Below, in pieces: positions 35,369 to 44,500 of a DNA stretch of 64,000 bases. The DNA is taken from the NCBI GenBank assembly GCA_045533955.1, contig JAZSIU010000017.1, positions 29,743-93,742 on the forward strand, in the 5' to 3' direction. Made by a program: the position numbers and the translations under genes. Numbering within the stretch: position 1 is the stretch's first letter; every line of letters starts with the position of its first letter. Under the pieces are notes generated by a model that was given only the letters and a program-made list of their open reading frames with translations, had not been told where the DNA came from and ran no database searches. The DNA is from HGM04593 sp045533955. GTDB taxonomy: Bacteria; Bacteroidota; Bacteroidia; Bacteroidales; Bacteroidaceae.

Positions 35369-36259
35369 ATGTTTATAGACTCATTCATAGGATATATAAA
35401 GGCCGAGCGCAACTATTCGATGCACACTCTCAGGGCTTATGACAATGACCTCCGCACATTCGGGGAGTATCTTTCTGCTGTGGATGATTCTCTCACATTC
35501 TTAGACGTTGACGCCGATATTATTCGCGCGTGGGTAGCTTCGCTAATGGATGAGGGTGCTGCCGCAAGCTCGGTGAATCGTAAGCTGAGTGCGTTGCGTA
35601 CTTTTTATACCTATCTGTGTAGCGAGGGTAAGGTTGATTCTAATCCCGTTCTTGAGCTTCAGGGCCCCAAGCGTCGCAAACATCTCCCCACTTTCGTTAA
35701 AGAAGAAGATATGAATGCCCTTGTCGACGGCGATAATTTCGGCGAAGGCTTTGCTTCGGTCTGCAATCGCGCAATCGTAATATGCTTTTACGAGACAGGG
35801 ATGCGTCTTTCCGAACTTATCGGGCTGAATGTTGATGACGTTGATGTTTCGGGTGGTACGCTGAAAGTGTATGGAAAAAGAAGCAAAGAACGTATTATCC
35901 CGTTCGCGCAAGAACTTAAAGAGACGCTTGTCGATTACCTGCACTATCGTGCATCTGTGGCGGCGCCCGGCGAAAAGGCCCTCTTTGTTAATATAAAAGG
36001 TACGCGCGTGAGTCGCTCGTCGGTCTATCGTATGGTAAAGATAATGCTCGCAAAAGTCTCCACCGTTCAGAAAAAGAGCCCTCACGTCCTGCGGCACACT
36101 TTTGCAACAGCGATGCTTAACAACGACGCCGAGCTTGGCGCAGTAAAAGAACTTTTAGGGCACAGCCGCCTTGCGACAACAGAGGTCTATACGCATCTTA
36201 CATTCGAAGAATTAAAGAAATTTTATAAAAAGGCTCACCCACGAGCCGGTAACAATTAA
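35369..36259 (+). CDS. tyrosine recombinase, XerC/XerD family
   Basis: Site-specific recombinase expected to resolve chromosome dimers at dif. From the ATG at 35369 it has 296 residues, the usual Xer size; an upstream reading-frame extension through the hairpin is rejected. The N-terminal SAM-like DNA-binding domain covers about 1-85. Catalytic residues are Arg146 (TGMRLSEL), Lys170, His239 and Arg242 (HVLRHTFAT), His265 (LGHSRL) and the nucleophile Tyr274. The context beside rpsU and hpf, not beside mobile DNA, supports a housekeeping Xer rather than an integrase. C or D type cannot be decided. Confidence 0.92.
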   Translation: MFIDSFIGYIKAERNYSMHTLRAYDNDLRTFGEYLSAVDDSLTFLDVDADIIRAWVASLMDEGAAASSVNRKLSALRTFYTYLCSEGKVDSNPVLELQGPKRRKHLPTFVKEEDMNALVDGDNFGEGFASVCNRAIVICFYETGMRLSELIGLNVDDVDVSGGTLKVYGKRSKERIIPFAQELKETLVDYLHYRASVAAPGEKALFVNIKGTRVSRSSVYRMVKIMLAKVSTVQKKSPHVLRHTFATAMLNNDAELGAVKELLGHSRLATTEVYTHLTFEELKKFYKKAHPRAGNN

Positions 36260-36264
36260 ATTAT

Positions 36265-36271
36265 AGGAGGT
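36265..36271 (+). promoter_or_regulatory. strong Shine-Dalgarno of hpf
   Basis: AGGAGGT lies six bases before the ATG of hpf. It is a perfect complement to the anti-Shine-Dalgarno, rare among genes in this window, where most starts have only A/T-rich leaders. Confidence 0.75.
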
Positions 36272-36277
36272 AATATT

Positions 36278-36571
36278 ATGGTAACAAGAGTTCAGACGAT
36301 TCATTTCGATGCATCACAACAGTTGATGGAATTTGTAGAGAAGAAAGTTGCTAAACTTGAGAAATTGTGCGAGGAGGCTACCTCTCTTGAAGTTGCAATG
36401 AAACTGATAAAGCCCGAGACGGCGATGAACAAAGAGGTTAGTTTACGCCTTTTGTCGGGTAGCGGCGAGTTGTTTGCCTCTAAAGTTAGCGACACTTTCG
36501 AGGACGCTTTGTTGGGCTCAATCGATGCTTTGAAGGCTCAAATTGAAAAAAAACGCGAAAAAAATAGGTAA
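36278..36571 (+). CDS. hpf: ribosome hibernation-promoting factor (HPF/YfiA family, short form)
   Basis: Binds the 30S decoding region of idle ribosomes and promotes their inactivation or dimerisation. The 97-residue product begins TRVQTIHFDASQQLMEFVEKKV and ends in a lysine-rich segment, fitting the short HPF/RaiA fold without the C-terminal dimerisation domain. It follows the recombinase gene by 18 bp, so both can be read from the rpsU promoter, and has an unusually strong Shine-Dalgarno. Confidence 0.9.
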   Translation: MVTRVQTIHFDASQQLMEFVEKKVAKLEKLCEEATSLEVAMKLIKPETAMNKEVSLRLLSGSGELFASKVSDTFEDALLGSIDALKAQIEKKREKNR

Positions 36572-36597
36572 AATCGAAAAAAAAGTCCGAAAATATT

Positions 36598-36626
36598 TTT
36601 GGATTCAAAAAAAACTCGTACATTTG
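36598..36626 (+). promoter_or_regulatory. promoter of the tRNA-tuf cluster
   Basis: TTTG (36598-36601) and TACATTTG (36619-36626) separated by 17 bp, about 40 bp before the first tRNA. This probably drives the stable-RNA and tuf operon. Confidence 0.7.
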
Positions 36627-36666
36627 CACTCGCAATACGGAAGTAACGCGCTGTAAATAGTACGAC

Positions 36667-36740
36667 GCCTCTTTAGCTCAGTTGGCCAGAGCACGTGATT
36701 TGTAATCTCGGGGTCGTTGGTTCGAATCCGACAAGAGGCT
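36667..36740 (+). tRNA. tRNA-Thr (anticodon TGT)
   Basis: A 74-base cloverleaf: acceptor GCCTCTT pairs with AAGAGGC, D stem GCTC/GAGC, T arm GTTGG-TTCGAAT-CCGAC. The anticodon loop is TTTGTAA. The anticodon stem CGTGA/TCTCG has one T-T mismatch in the middle. CCA is not encoded. Confidence 0.93.
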
Positions 36741-36805
36741 CTACTAAAAACAGCAGTAACTGTAACATCAGTCGCAAATGCGTTTTCTGAAATAGTGACA
36801 ATAAA

Positions 36806-36888
36806 GGGCAAATTCCAGAGTGGCCAAATGGGGCAGACTGTAAATCTGCTGGCTTACGCCTTCGGTGGTTCGAATCCATCTTTGCCCA
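36806..36888 (+). tRNA. tRNA-Tyr (anticodon GTA)
   Basis: An 83-base tRNA with the long variable arm of type II tRNAs. Acceptor GGGCAAA pairs with TTTGCCC, the anticodon stem is GCAGA/TCTGC and the loop is CTGTAAA. CCA is not encoded. Confidence 0.95.
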
Positions 36889-36985
36889 CGAATGTGTTGA
36901 AAAAGGGAATGCAAACCAGCCTTGACGGTGTTCATACTTTTGAAACTGTCTCAGTTTGTTTGCAAATTCTTTGTGTAAACGTATT

Positions 36986-37058
36986 GCGGAAGTAGCTCAG
37001 TTGATAGAGCATTAGCCTTCCAAGCTGAGGGTCGCGGGTTTGAGTCCCGTCTTCCGCT
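36986..37058 (+). tRNA. tRNA-Gly (anticodon TCC)
   Basis: A 73-base cloverleaf: acceptor GCGGAAG with CTTCCGC, anticodon loop CTTCCAA, T arm GCGGG-TTTGAGT-CCCGT. CCA is not encoded. Confidence 0.95.
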
Positions 37059-37068
37059 CTTTTTCAAC

Positions 37069-37140
<72 letters not shown>

Positions 37141-37231
37141 CTGGAGAAGAGTGAATTTTTGTCTCTGTAAGAGTCAAAATTTGAAAACAGATATTTGGTA
37201 AATATATTGTTATAAATTAAAGCTAAAAACT

Positions 37232-38416
37232 ATGGCAAAAGAAAAATTTGAACGTACCAAGCCGCACGTAAACATCGGTACTATCGGTCACGTTGACCAC
37301 GGTAAGACTACTCTTACTGCTGCTATTACAACAGTTCTTGCTAAGAAGGGTCTTTCAGAGTTGAAATCATTCGACCAAATTGATAACGCTCCCGAGGAGA
37401 AAGAGCGTGGTATTACAATCAATACTGCTCACGTAGAGTATCAGACAGAGAACCGCCACTATGCACACGTAGACTGTCCGGGTCACGCCGACTACGTTAA
37501 GAATATGGTTACTGGTGCTGCTCAGATGGACGGTGCTATCATCGTTTGTGCTGCAACTGACGGTCCTATGCCTCAGACACGCGAGCACATTCTTCTCGCT
37601 CGTCAGGTAAACGTTCCCCGTCTTGTTGTATTCCTTAACAAGTGCGACGTTGTTGACGATGCAGAGATGCTCGAGCTCGTTGAGATGGAGATGCGTGAGC
37701 TTCTTTCTTTCTATGAGTTTGACGGCGACAACACTCCTATCATCAAGGGTTCTGCACTCGGTGCACTTAACGGCGTACCTGAGTGGGAGGATAAGGTAAT
37801 GGAGCTGATGGCTGCTTGCGATGAGTGGATTCCTCTGCCTCCCCGTGATATTGACAAACCTTTCTTGATGCCCGTTGAGGATGTATTCTCTATCACAGGT
37901 CGTGGTACTGTTGCAACAGGCCGTATTGAGACTGGTGTTGTTAAGGTTGGTGATGAGGTTGAGATCCTCGGTCTTGGTGAGCACAAGAAAACAGTTGTTA
38001 CAGGTGTTGAGATGTTCCGTAAGCTCCTCGACCTCGGTGAGGCTGGTGATAACGTAGGTCTTCTCCTCCGTGGTGTTGATAAGAACGAGATTAAGCGTGG
38101 TATGGTACTTTGCCATCCCGGTCAGATCAAGCCTTACTCAACTTTCGAGGCTCAGGTTTATATCCTGAAGAAAGAGGAGGGTGGCCGTCATACATCATTC
38201 CGTAACAAGTATCGTCCTCAGTTCTACCTCCGTACAATGGACTGCACAGGTGAGATTTCTCTCCCCGCAGATGTAGAGATGGTAATGCCCGGTGATAACC
38301 TCACAATCACAGTTACCCTCATCTATCCCGTTGCTCTGAACGAGGGTCTGACATTCGCTATCCGCGAGGGTGGTCGCACAGTAGGTGCAGGTCAGATTAC
38401 AAAGGTTATTGAATAA
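37232..38416 (+). CDS. tuf: translation elongation factor Tu
   Basis: GTPase that delivers aminoacyl-tRNA to the ribosome. The G1 loop is GHVDHGKT (19-26), G3 is DCPGHADYV, G4 NKCD, and the effector region reads EKERGITINTAHVEY. The length of 394 is standard. Codon use is strongly biased as expected for a highly expressed gene. It is embedded between tRNA genes, as in the tufB locus of many bacteria, and followed by tRNA-Trp and secE-nusG. Confidence 0.99.
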   Translation: MAKEKFERTKPHVNIGTIGHVDHGKTTLTAAITTVLAKKGLSELKSFDQIDNAPEEKERGITINTAHVEYQTENRHYAHVDCPGHADYVKNMVTGAAQMDGAIIVCAATDGPMPQTREHILLARQVNVPRLVVFLNKCDVVDDAEMLELVEMEMRELLSFYEFDGDNTPIIKGSALGALNGVPEWEDKVMELMAACDEWIPLPPRDIDKPFLMPVEDVFSITGRGTVATGRIETGVVKVGDEVEILGLGEHKKTVVTGVEMFRKLLDLGEAGDNVGLLLRGVDKNEIKRGMVLCHPGQIKPYSTFEAQVYILKKEEGGRHTSFRNKYRPQFYLRTMDCTGEISLPADVEMVMPGDNLTITVTLIYPVALNEGLTFAIREGGRTVGAGQITKVIE

Positions 38417-38470
38417 TTCAGACCAACAATAATAAAAATCGACTCCTTCTTTGTAAGGAGGGGTCGATAT

Positions 38471-38543
38471 ACGGGAATAGCTCAGTTGGTAGAGCACTGG
38501 TCTCCAAAACCAGGTGTCGGGAGTTCGAGCCTCTCTTCCCGTG
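38471..38543 (+). tRNA. tRNA-Trp (anticodon CCA)
   Basis: A 73-base cloverleaf: acceptor ACGGGAA with TTCCCGT, anticodon stem CTGGT/ACCAG with loop CTCCAAA. It sits between tuf and secE, the classical position. The 3' CCA is not encoded. An imperfect hairpin (about 38437-38470) separates it from tuf and may be a processing signal. Confidence 0.95.
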
Positions 38544-38560
38544 CTACAAAATAAACAATT

Positions 38561-38752
38561 ATGCTGACAAGATTTATAAACTATTGTAAGGCTTCTTACA
38601 ATGAGCTCGTGCATAAGACAACTTGGCCCACAATGAAACAGATGCGAAGCCAAGCGGTTCTTGTGCTATCTTCATCACTGGTGATTGCATTGGCTGTATT
38701 TGGTGCCGACCAACTCATCCAGCTGTTAATGAATTTCATTTATAGTTTTTAA
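38561..38752 (+). CDS. secE: preprotein translocase subunit SecE
   Basis: Single-helix essential subunit of the SecYEG channel. The 63-residue product has the conserved cytoplasmic amphipathic segment ASYNELVHKTTWPTMKQ followed by one membrane helix (about 32-58). It is the short SecE form, and the order tRNA-Trp, secE, nusG is conserved in bacteria. nusG starts 4 bp downstream. Confidence 0.95.
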   Translation: MLTRFINYCKASYNELVHKTTWPTMKQMRSQAVLVLSSSLVIALAVFGADQLIQLLMNFIYSF

Positions 38753-38756
38753 TTAA

Positions 38757-39299
38757 ATGGCAGAGAACAATAAACAGTGGTATGTTCTGCGTGCCATTAG
38801 CGGAAAAGAGGCCAAGGTTAAAGAGTACATCGAGACTGATGTAAAGCTCCGTGGCCTTACTGACTATGTCTCACAGGTTCTTATCCCTACGGAGAAGGTT
38901 GTTCAGGTTCGCAATGGTAAGCGTATCGTTAAAGAGAGAAACTACCTGCCCGGATATGTGTTGGTCGAAGCTGAGCTTGTAGGTGAGATTGCCTATCTGT
39001 TGCGAAATACACCCAATGTGTTGGGCTTCCTTGGAGGAATGGATAAACCTACTCCCATTCGTCAGTCCGAGATTAACAGAATCCTTGGTACTGTTGACGA
39101 GCTCCAAGAAACAGCTGATGACAACACTCTTGAGTTTATGTTGGGCGAGGTTGTTAAAGTAAATACCGGGCCTTTCTCGGGCTTTAATGGAACAATTGAA
39201 GAGATTAACACCGAGAAGAAGAAATTAAAAGTTATGGTTAAAATCTTTGGCCGTAGCACTCCGGTGGAATTAGGTTATATGCAAGTAGATAAAGAATGA
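38757..39299 (+). CDS. nusG: transcription termination/antitermination factor NusG
   Basis: Binds the RNA polymerase clamp, suppresses pausing and links polymerase to Rho or the ribosome. The NGN domain begins KQWYVLRAISGKEAKVKEYIE and includes YLPGYVLVEAEL. The C-terminal KOW domain is LGEVVKVNTGPFSGFNGTIEE. At 180 residues it is standard. It is tightly linked to secE and starts the ribosomal protein operon. Confidence 0.97.
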   Translation: MAENNKQWYVLRAISGKEAKVKEYIETDVKLRGLTDYVSQVLIPTEKVVQVRNGKRIVKERNYLPGYVLVEAELVGEIAYLLRNTPNVLGFLGGMDKPTPIRQSEINRILGTVDELQETADDNTLEFMLGEVVKVNTGPFSGFNGTIEEINTEKKKLKVMVKIFGRSTPVELGYMQVDKE

Positions 39300-39355
39300 T
39301 GCGGCTTCCACACATCGTTCTAAATAAATTGTTAATTTAATAGATTTTTTTTACA

Positions 39356-39799
39356 ATGGCAAAAGAAGTTGCTGGACTTATCAAGTTGCAGATTAAAGGT
39401 GGCGCAGCAAATCCTTCTCCTCCCGTTGGACCCGCACTCGGTTCTAAGGGTATCAACATTATGGAGTTTTGCAAAGCGTTTAATGCCAGAACCCAGGATA
39501 AGGCCGGAAAAGTTTTGCCTGTTATCATTACTTACTACGTAGATAAGTCGTTCGATTTCGTCGTAAAAACTCCTCCCGTAGCAATCCAATTGCTTGAGGC
39601 TGCGAAGGTGAAGAGTGGTTCGGCCGAGCCCAACCGTAAAAAAGTTGCTTCTATCACTTGGGAGCAGGTTGAGGCTATCGCAAAGGACAAGATGGTCGAT
39701 TTGAACTGCTTTACAATCGAGGCAGCTATGAAAATGGTTGCAGGTACTGCGAGAAGTATGGGTATCAGTGTTAATGGAACTTTTCCCGGAAACAATTAA
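39356..39799 (+). CDS. rplK: 50S ribosomal protein uL11
   Basis: Part of the L7/L12 stalk base and the GTPase-associated centre. The product is 147 residues, with the proline-rich KLQIKGGAANPSPPVGPALG at the start and the C-terminal rRNA-binding domain ending AGTARSMGISVNG. rplA follows after 14 bp in the conserved rplKAJL-rpoBC order. Confidence 0.99.
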   Translation: MAKEVAGLIKLQIKGGAANPSPPVGPALGSKGINIMEFCKAFNARTQDKAGKVLPVIITYYVDKSFDFVVKTPPVAIQLLEAAKVKSGSAEPNRKKVASITWEQVEAIAKDKMVDLNCFTIEAAMKMVAGTARSMGISVNGTFPGNN

Positions 39800-39813
39800 A
39801 AACTTAAACAAGA

Positions 39814-40509
39814 ATGGGTAAACTGACGAAAAATCAAAAGTTGGCAGCCGCAAAAGTTGATACAGCCAAGGCTTATACACTTACAGAGGCAGTTGATTTG
39901 TTGAAGGAGATTACCTTCACAAAATTCGATGCTTCTGTTGACATTGATGTACGCTTGGGCGTTGACCCCCGTAAGGCTAACCAAATGGTAAGAGGTGTTG
40001 TATCTCTTCCCAGCGGTACCGGTAAGGAGGTTCGTGTGCTCTGTTTGTGTACTCCCGATGTCGAGGAAGCAGCTAAGGCAGCAGGCGCCGACTATGTTGG
40101 TCTTGACGAATATATCGAAAAGATCAAAGGTGGTTGGACGGATGTAGATGTAATTATCACTATGCCGTCTATAATGGGTAAATTGGGTGCTCTCGGTCGT
40201 GTACTCGGTCCTCGTGGTCTGATGCCTAACCCCAAGAGTGGCACCGTAACTATGGATATTCCCAAGGCTGTTAAAGAGATTAAGCAGGGTAAGATTGACT
40301 TCAAGGTAGATAAGACAGGTATTGTTCACACATCTATCGGTAAGATTTCTTTCACACCCGAGGCTATCATCGCTAACGTGAAGGAGTTTATGCAGACTAT
40401 TATGAAGCTGAAGCCTTCAACAGCAAAGGGTACTTATGTGAAAAGTGTGTTCCTCTCGACTACGATGAGTAAAGGTCTGAGAATAGATCCTAAAACTATC
40501 GAAGCTTAA
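39814..40509 (+). CDS. rplA: 50S ribosomal protein uL1
   Basis: Forms the L1 stalk at the E site and in many bacteria represses its own operon by binding the mRNA. The 231 residues contain the signature IMGKLGALGRVLGPRGLMPN and the terminal VYLS-type strand KSVFLSTTMSKGLRID. rplJ starts 12 bp downstream. Confidence 0.99.
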   Translation: MGKLTKNQKLAAAKVDTAKAYTLTEAVDLLKEITFTKFDASVDIDVRLGVDPRKANQMVRGVVSLPSGTGKEVRVLCLCTPDVEEAAKAAGADYVGLDEYIEKIKGGWTDVDVIITMPSIMGKLGALGRVLGPRGLMPNPKSGTVTMDIPKAVKEIKQGKIDFKVDKTGIVHTSIGKISFTPEAIIANVKEFMQTIMKLKPSTAKGTYVKSVFLSTTMSKGLRIDPKTIEA

Positions 40510-40521
40510 TTTGATTGAACT

Positions 40522-41040
40522 ATGAAGAAGGAAGATAAAGTTAAGAAAATAGCCGAGCTTAGTGAGATAATCAAGGAATATGCTCATTTCTATTTGGTAG
40601 ATGTTACTGCGATGGACGCAGCCGCTACCAGCGCTATGCGTGCAAAGTGTTTCAAACAGGAGGTTAAGATGGTGGTTGTGAAGAACTCGCTTCTTCAGAA
40701 GGCACTTGAGGCTTCAGAGACTGATTTCTCGGCTCTTACTCCTTGTCTAAAAGGCACAACAGCATTGTTGCTCTGCAACACAGCAAATGTTCCCGCTAAG
40801 CTTATCAAGGAAGTTGCTGGCAAGAACGAGATTCCTGCACTCAAGGGTGCATACGCCGAGGAGAGCTTCTATGTAGGCGCCGATCAGCTCGAGACTCTTA
40901 TCCACATCAAGAGCAAGAACGAGCTTCTGGCCGAGGTTGTTGCATTGCTGCAATCTCCTATCAAGAACGTTGTTTCGGCTCTACAATCAGGTGGTAATAC
41001 CATCCACGGAGTACTTAAGACACTCGGTGAAAGAGAATAA
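40522..41040 (+). CDS. rplJ: 50S ribosomal protein uL10
   Basis: Stalk base protein that anchors bL12 dimers through its C-terminal helix. At 172 residues, VVKNSLLQKALEASE and the C-terminal LVALLQSPIKNV-like segment (EVVALLQSPIKNVVSALQ) are typical. rplL follows after 40 bp. In other bacteria L10-L12 represses its own translation; no binding site is obvious here. Confidence 0.98.
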   Translation: MKKEDKVKKIAELSEIIKEYAHFYLVDVTAMDAAATSAMRAKCFKQEVKMVVVKNSLLQKALEASETDFSALTPCLKGTTALLLCNTANVPAKLIKEVAGKNEIPALKGAYAEESFYVGADQLETLIHIKSKNELLAEVVALLQSPIKNVVSALQSGGNTIHGVLKTLGERE

Positions 41041-41080
41041 TTATTTTAATTCAGTAAAAACAATTTAAATTTATACTAAA

Positions 41081-41458
41081 ATGGCAGATTTGAAAGCTCT
41101 TGCAGAAGAATTGGTTAACTTGACAGTAAAAGATGTTAACGAACTTGCAACTATCCTTAAAGAAGAATATGGTATCGAACCCGCTGCTGCAGCCGTAGCA
41201 GTTGCTGCTCCCGCAGCAGGTGGCGCAGCTGAGGCTGCTGCCGAGAAGACTGAGTTCGACGTAGTTTTGAAGTCAGTAGGCGCTAACAAGCTTCAGGTTG
41301 TTAAGGCCGTTAAGGAGGCTTGTGGTCTTGGCTTGAAAGAGGCTAAGGAGCTTGTTGACGGTGCTCCCAGCACACTCAAGGAGGGTCTTCCCAAGGCAGA
41401 GGCTGAGTCTCTGAAGAAGACTATCGAGGAGTCTGGTGCAGAGATCGAGCTGAAATAA
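41081..41458 (+). CDS. rplL: 50S ribosomal protein bL12
   Basis: Flexible stalk protein that recruits translation factors. The N-terminal dimerisation domain (1-33), the alanine-rich hinge (about 36-58), and the C-terminal factor-binding domain with EKTEFDVVLKSVGANKLQVVK and KEACGLGLKEAKELVDGAP are all clear. The length is 125. A hairpin attenuator separates it from rpoB. Confidence 0.99.
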   Translation: MADLKALAEELVNLTVKDVNELATILKEEYGIEPAAAAVAVAAPAAGGAAEAAAEKTEFDVVLKSVGANKLQVVKAVKEACGLGLKEAKELVDGAPSTLKEGLPKAEAESLKKTIEESGAEIELK

Positions 41459-41486
41459 GTAAACTCGGACCCTGATAAGGGTTAAT

Positions 41487-41522
41487 GGTTATGAACCCCC
41501 CGAAGAGGGTTCATAACCTTTT
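41487..41522 (+). terminator. intercistronic attenuator between rplL and rpoB
   Basis: GGTTATGAACCC (41487-41498) pairs with GGGTTCATAACC (41507-41518), followed by TTTT and then G. No promoter box is obvious between it and rpoB, so it should act as a partial terminator that lowers rpoBC relative to the ribosomal genes, as known between rplL and rpoB in E. coli. Confidence 0.8.
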
Positions 41523-41563
41523 GTGCGTAAAAAACAAAACTAAGTTCTAAAACATTTGCCACA

Positions 41564-44500
41564 ATGTCGTTGAAAACTAATAATCAAAGAATTAACTTTG
41601 CTTCTATTAAGGATCCGATGCCCTGTCCGGACTTTTTGGAAGTACAATTGAAGTCCTTCGAGGACTTTCTCCAGTTGGATACTCCGCCCGAAAAGAGGGT
41701 TAATGATGGTTTGTACAAAGTATTTGCCGAGAACTTTCCGATTACGGACACAAGAAATAACTTTGTTCTGGAGTTTCTGGATTACTATATTGACACCCCC
41801 CGCTACTCAATAGCCGAGTGTCTCGAGCGTGGACTAACATACAGTGTCCCCTTGAAGGCAAAGTTAAAACTTTATTGTACCGACCCCGAACACGAGGATT
41901 TCGACACTGTTATTCAGGATGTGTTCCTTGGCCCTATCCCTTATATGACCAAGCAGGGAACATTTATCATCAACGGAGCCGAGCGCGTTGTGGTATCGCA
42001 GTTACACCGTTCGCCCGGTGTGTTCTTCGGACAGAGTGTACACGCAAACGGTACACCTCTATATTCGGCTCGTATTATTCCTTTCAAAGGCTCTTGGATT
42101 GAGTTTGCTACCGACATCAACAATGTGATGTACGCATATATCGACCGTAAGAAGAAGTTACCCGTAACTACACTGTTGCGTGCCATCGGCTTCGAGAGCG
42201 ACAAGGATATTCTGGAGATTTTCGACCTTGCCGAGGAACTGAAAGTTAATAAGGCGAATCTTAAAAAAGCCATCGGCCGCAAAATGGCGGGCCGTGTGGT
42301 AAAGACAAAGCAAGAGGACTTTGTCGACCCCGATACAGGTGAGGTTGTATCAATTGAACGTAGCGAGGTGGTAGTGGATCGTGAGGCGATTCTCGAGGCT
42401 GACCTCGTTGACCGCATTCTTGACAGCGGTGTCGAGAGCATCTTGTTGCACAAGGAGAATGACGACCCCGATGCACTTGACTATACACTTATTTACAACA
42501 CACTCGACAAGGATACAAGCAACTCGGAGAAGGAGGCTGTGAATTACATCTTCCGTCAGTTGCGTAATGCCGACCCTGCCGACGATGCAAGCGCTCGCGA
42601 GGTTATCAATAACCTCTTCTTCTCGGAGAAGCGTTACGACCTTGGCGACGTTGGTCGTTACCGTATCAACCGCAAATTGGGTCTTCAGACTGATATGTCG
42701 GTGCGTGTGTTGACCAAAGAGGACATTATTGAAATTATCAAATATCTGATAGGGTTGGTTAACTCGAAGGCTGTTGTCGATGATATTGACCACCTGAGCA
42801 ACCGTCGCGTGCGCACCGTAGGCGAGCAGCTCTCGAATCAGTTTGCCGTGGGCTTGGCGCGTATGGCTCGTACAATTCGCGAGCGTATGAACGTGCGCGA
42901 CAATGAGGTATTCTCGCCCACTGACCTTATCAACGCAAAGACCGTGTCGGCTGTGATAAACACATTCTTCGGAACGAATGCTCTGTCGCAGTTTATGGAC
43001 CAGACGAACCCTCTGGCCGAGATTACTCACAAGCGCCGTCTCTCGGCTCTTGGTCCCGGCGGACTCTCGCGCGACCGCGCCGGATTCGAGGTTCGAGACG
43101 TTCACTACACTCACTATGGCCGTCTGTGTCCCATTGAGACACCCGAGGGCCCGAACATCGGTCTTATTTCTTCGCTCTGTATCTATGCCAAGATAAACGA
43201 GCTTGGATTCATCGTAACACCTTATCGTCCCGTGGCAAACTCGCGAGTGGATATTAACAACGACAATGTTGTTTACTACACTGCCGAGGAAGAGGAGGGT
43301 AAGATAATTGCTCAGGGTAACGCTCCGCTCGACCCACAAGGTAACTTTATTCGTAAGAAGGTAAAATCGCGTCAGGATGCCGATTATCCTGTTGTCGAGC
43401 CCGGCCGCGTCGAGCTTATGGACGTTGCACCCCAGCAGATTGCATCAATTGCCGCGTCGCTTATTCCCTTCCTTGAGCACGACGACGCCAACCGTGCCCT
43501 GATGGGTTCGAATATGATGCGTCAGGCTGTACCCTTGCTCACTACCGAGGCTCCCATCGTGGGAACAGGTATCGAGAAGCAGCTTGTCGAGGACTCACGT
43601 ACACAGATTGTTGCCGAGGGTAGCGGTGTAATTGAGTTTGTTGATGCTTCTAAGATTATAATTAAGTACGACCGCACCGAGGAGGAAGAGTTTGTCAGCT
43701 TCGAGCCTGCGTCTAAGGAGTATATTATTCCTAAGTTCCGTCGTACCAACCAGAATATGACAATCGACCTTCGTCCCATTTGCGACAAGGGTCAGCGTGT
43801 AAAAGCCGGCGACATCCTCACCGAGGGTTACTCGACACAGGGTGGTGAGCTTGCTCTTGGAAAGAACCTCCTTGTGGCTTATATGCCTTGGAAGGGTTAC
43901 AACTACGAGGATGCCATCGTGCTTAACGAGAAGGTTGTGCGCGAGGATGTACTCACCTCGGTACACGTTGACGAGCTCTCGCTCGAGGTGCGCGAGACTA
44001 AGCGCGGCCTTGAGGAGTTTACATACGATATTCCCAATGTCAGCGAGGATGCAACAAAAGACCTCGATAAGAACGGTATTATCCGTGTAGGTGCTTGCGT
44101 TAAGCCCGGTGATATTATTATAGGTAAGATTACGCCTAAGGGCGAGTCGGACCCCACCCCCGAGGAGAAACTGCTGCGCGCCATCTTTGGCGACAAGGCG
44201 GGCGACGTTAAGGACGCCTCGCTCAAGGCATCTCCCTCGCTTCAGGGTATTGTCATTGGTCGTCGTCTGTTCCAGCGTGCCGAAAAGACACGTTCGGCCA
44301 AGCTCGCCGACAAGGCCAAGCTCCCCAAGATTGACGATGAGTTTATGGAGAAGGTTGAGGAACTCAAAGGTATCCTCGTAAACAAGCTCCTGAAGCTCAT
44401 TGGCGGCCGCGTATCGCAGGGCGTTAAGGACTTTATGGGCACCGAGGTTATTGCAAAGGGTGCAAAATTCACCAAGCAAGACCTTGAGGCAATGGACTTC

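Noticed and set aside
42350..43339. Another long reverse frame in rpoB
   Set aside because: Same reason: antisense shadow of an unambiguous coding gene.
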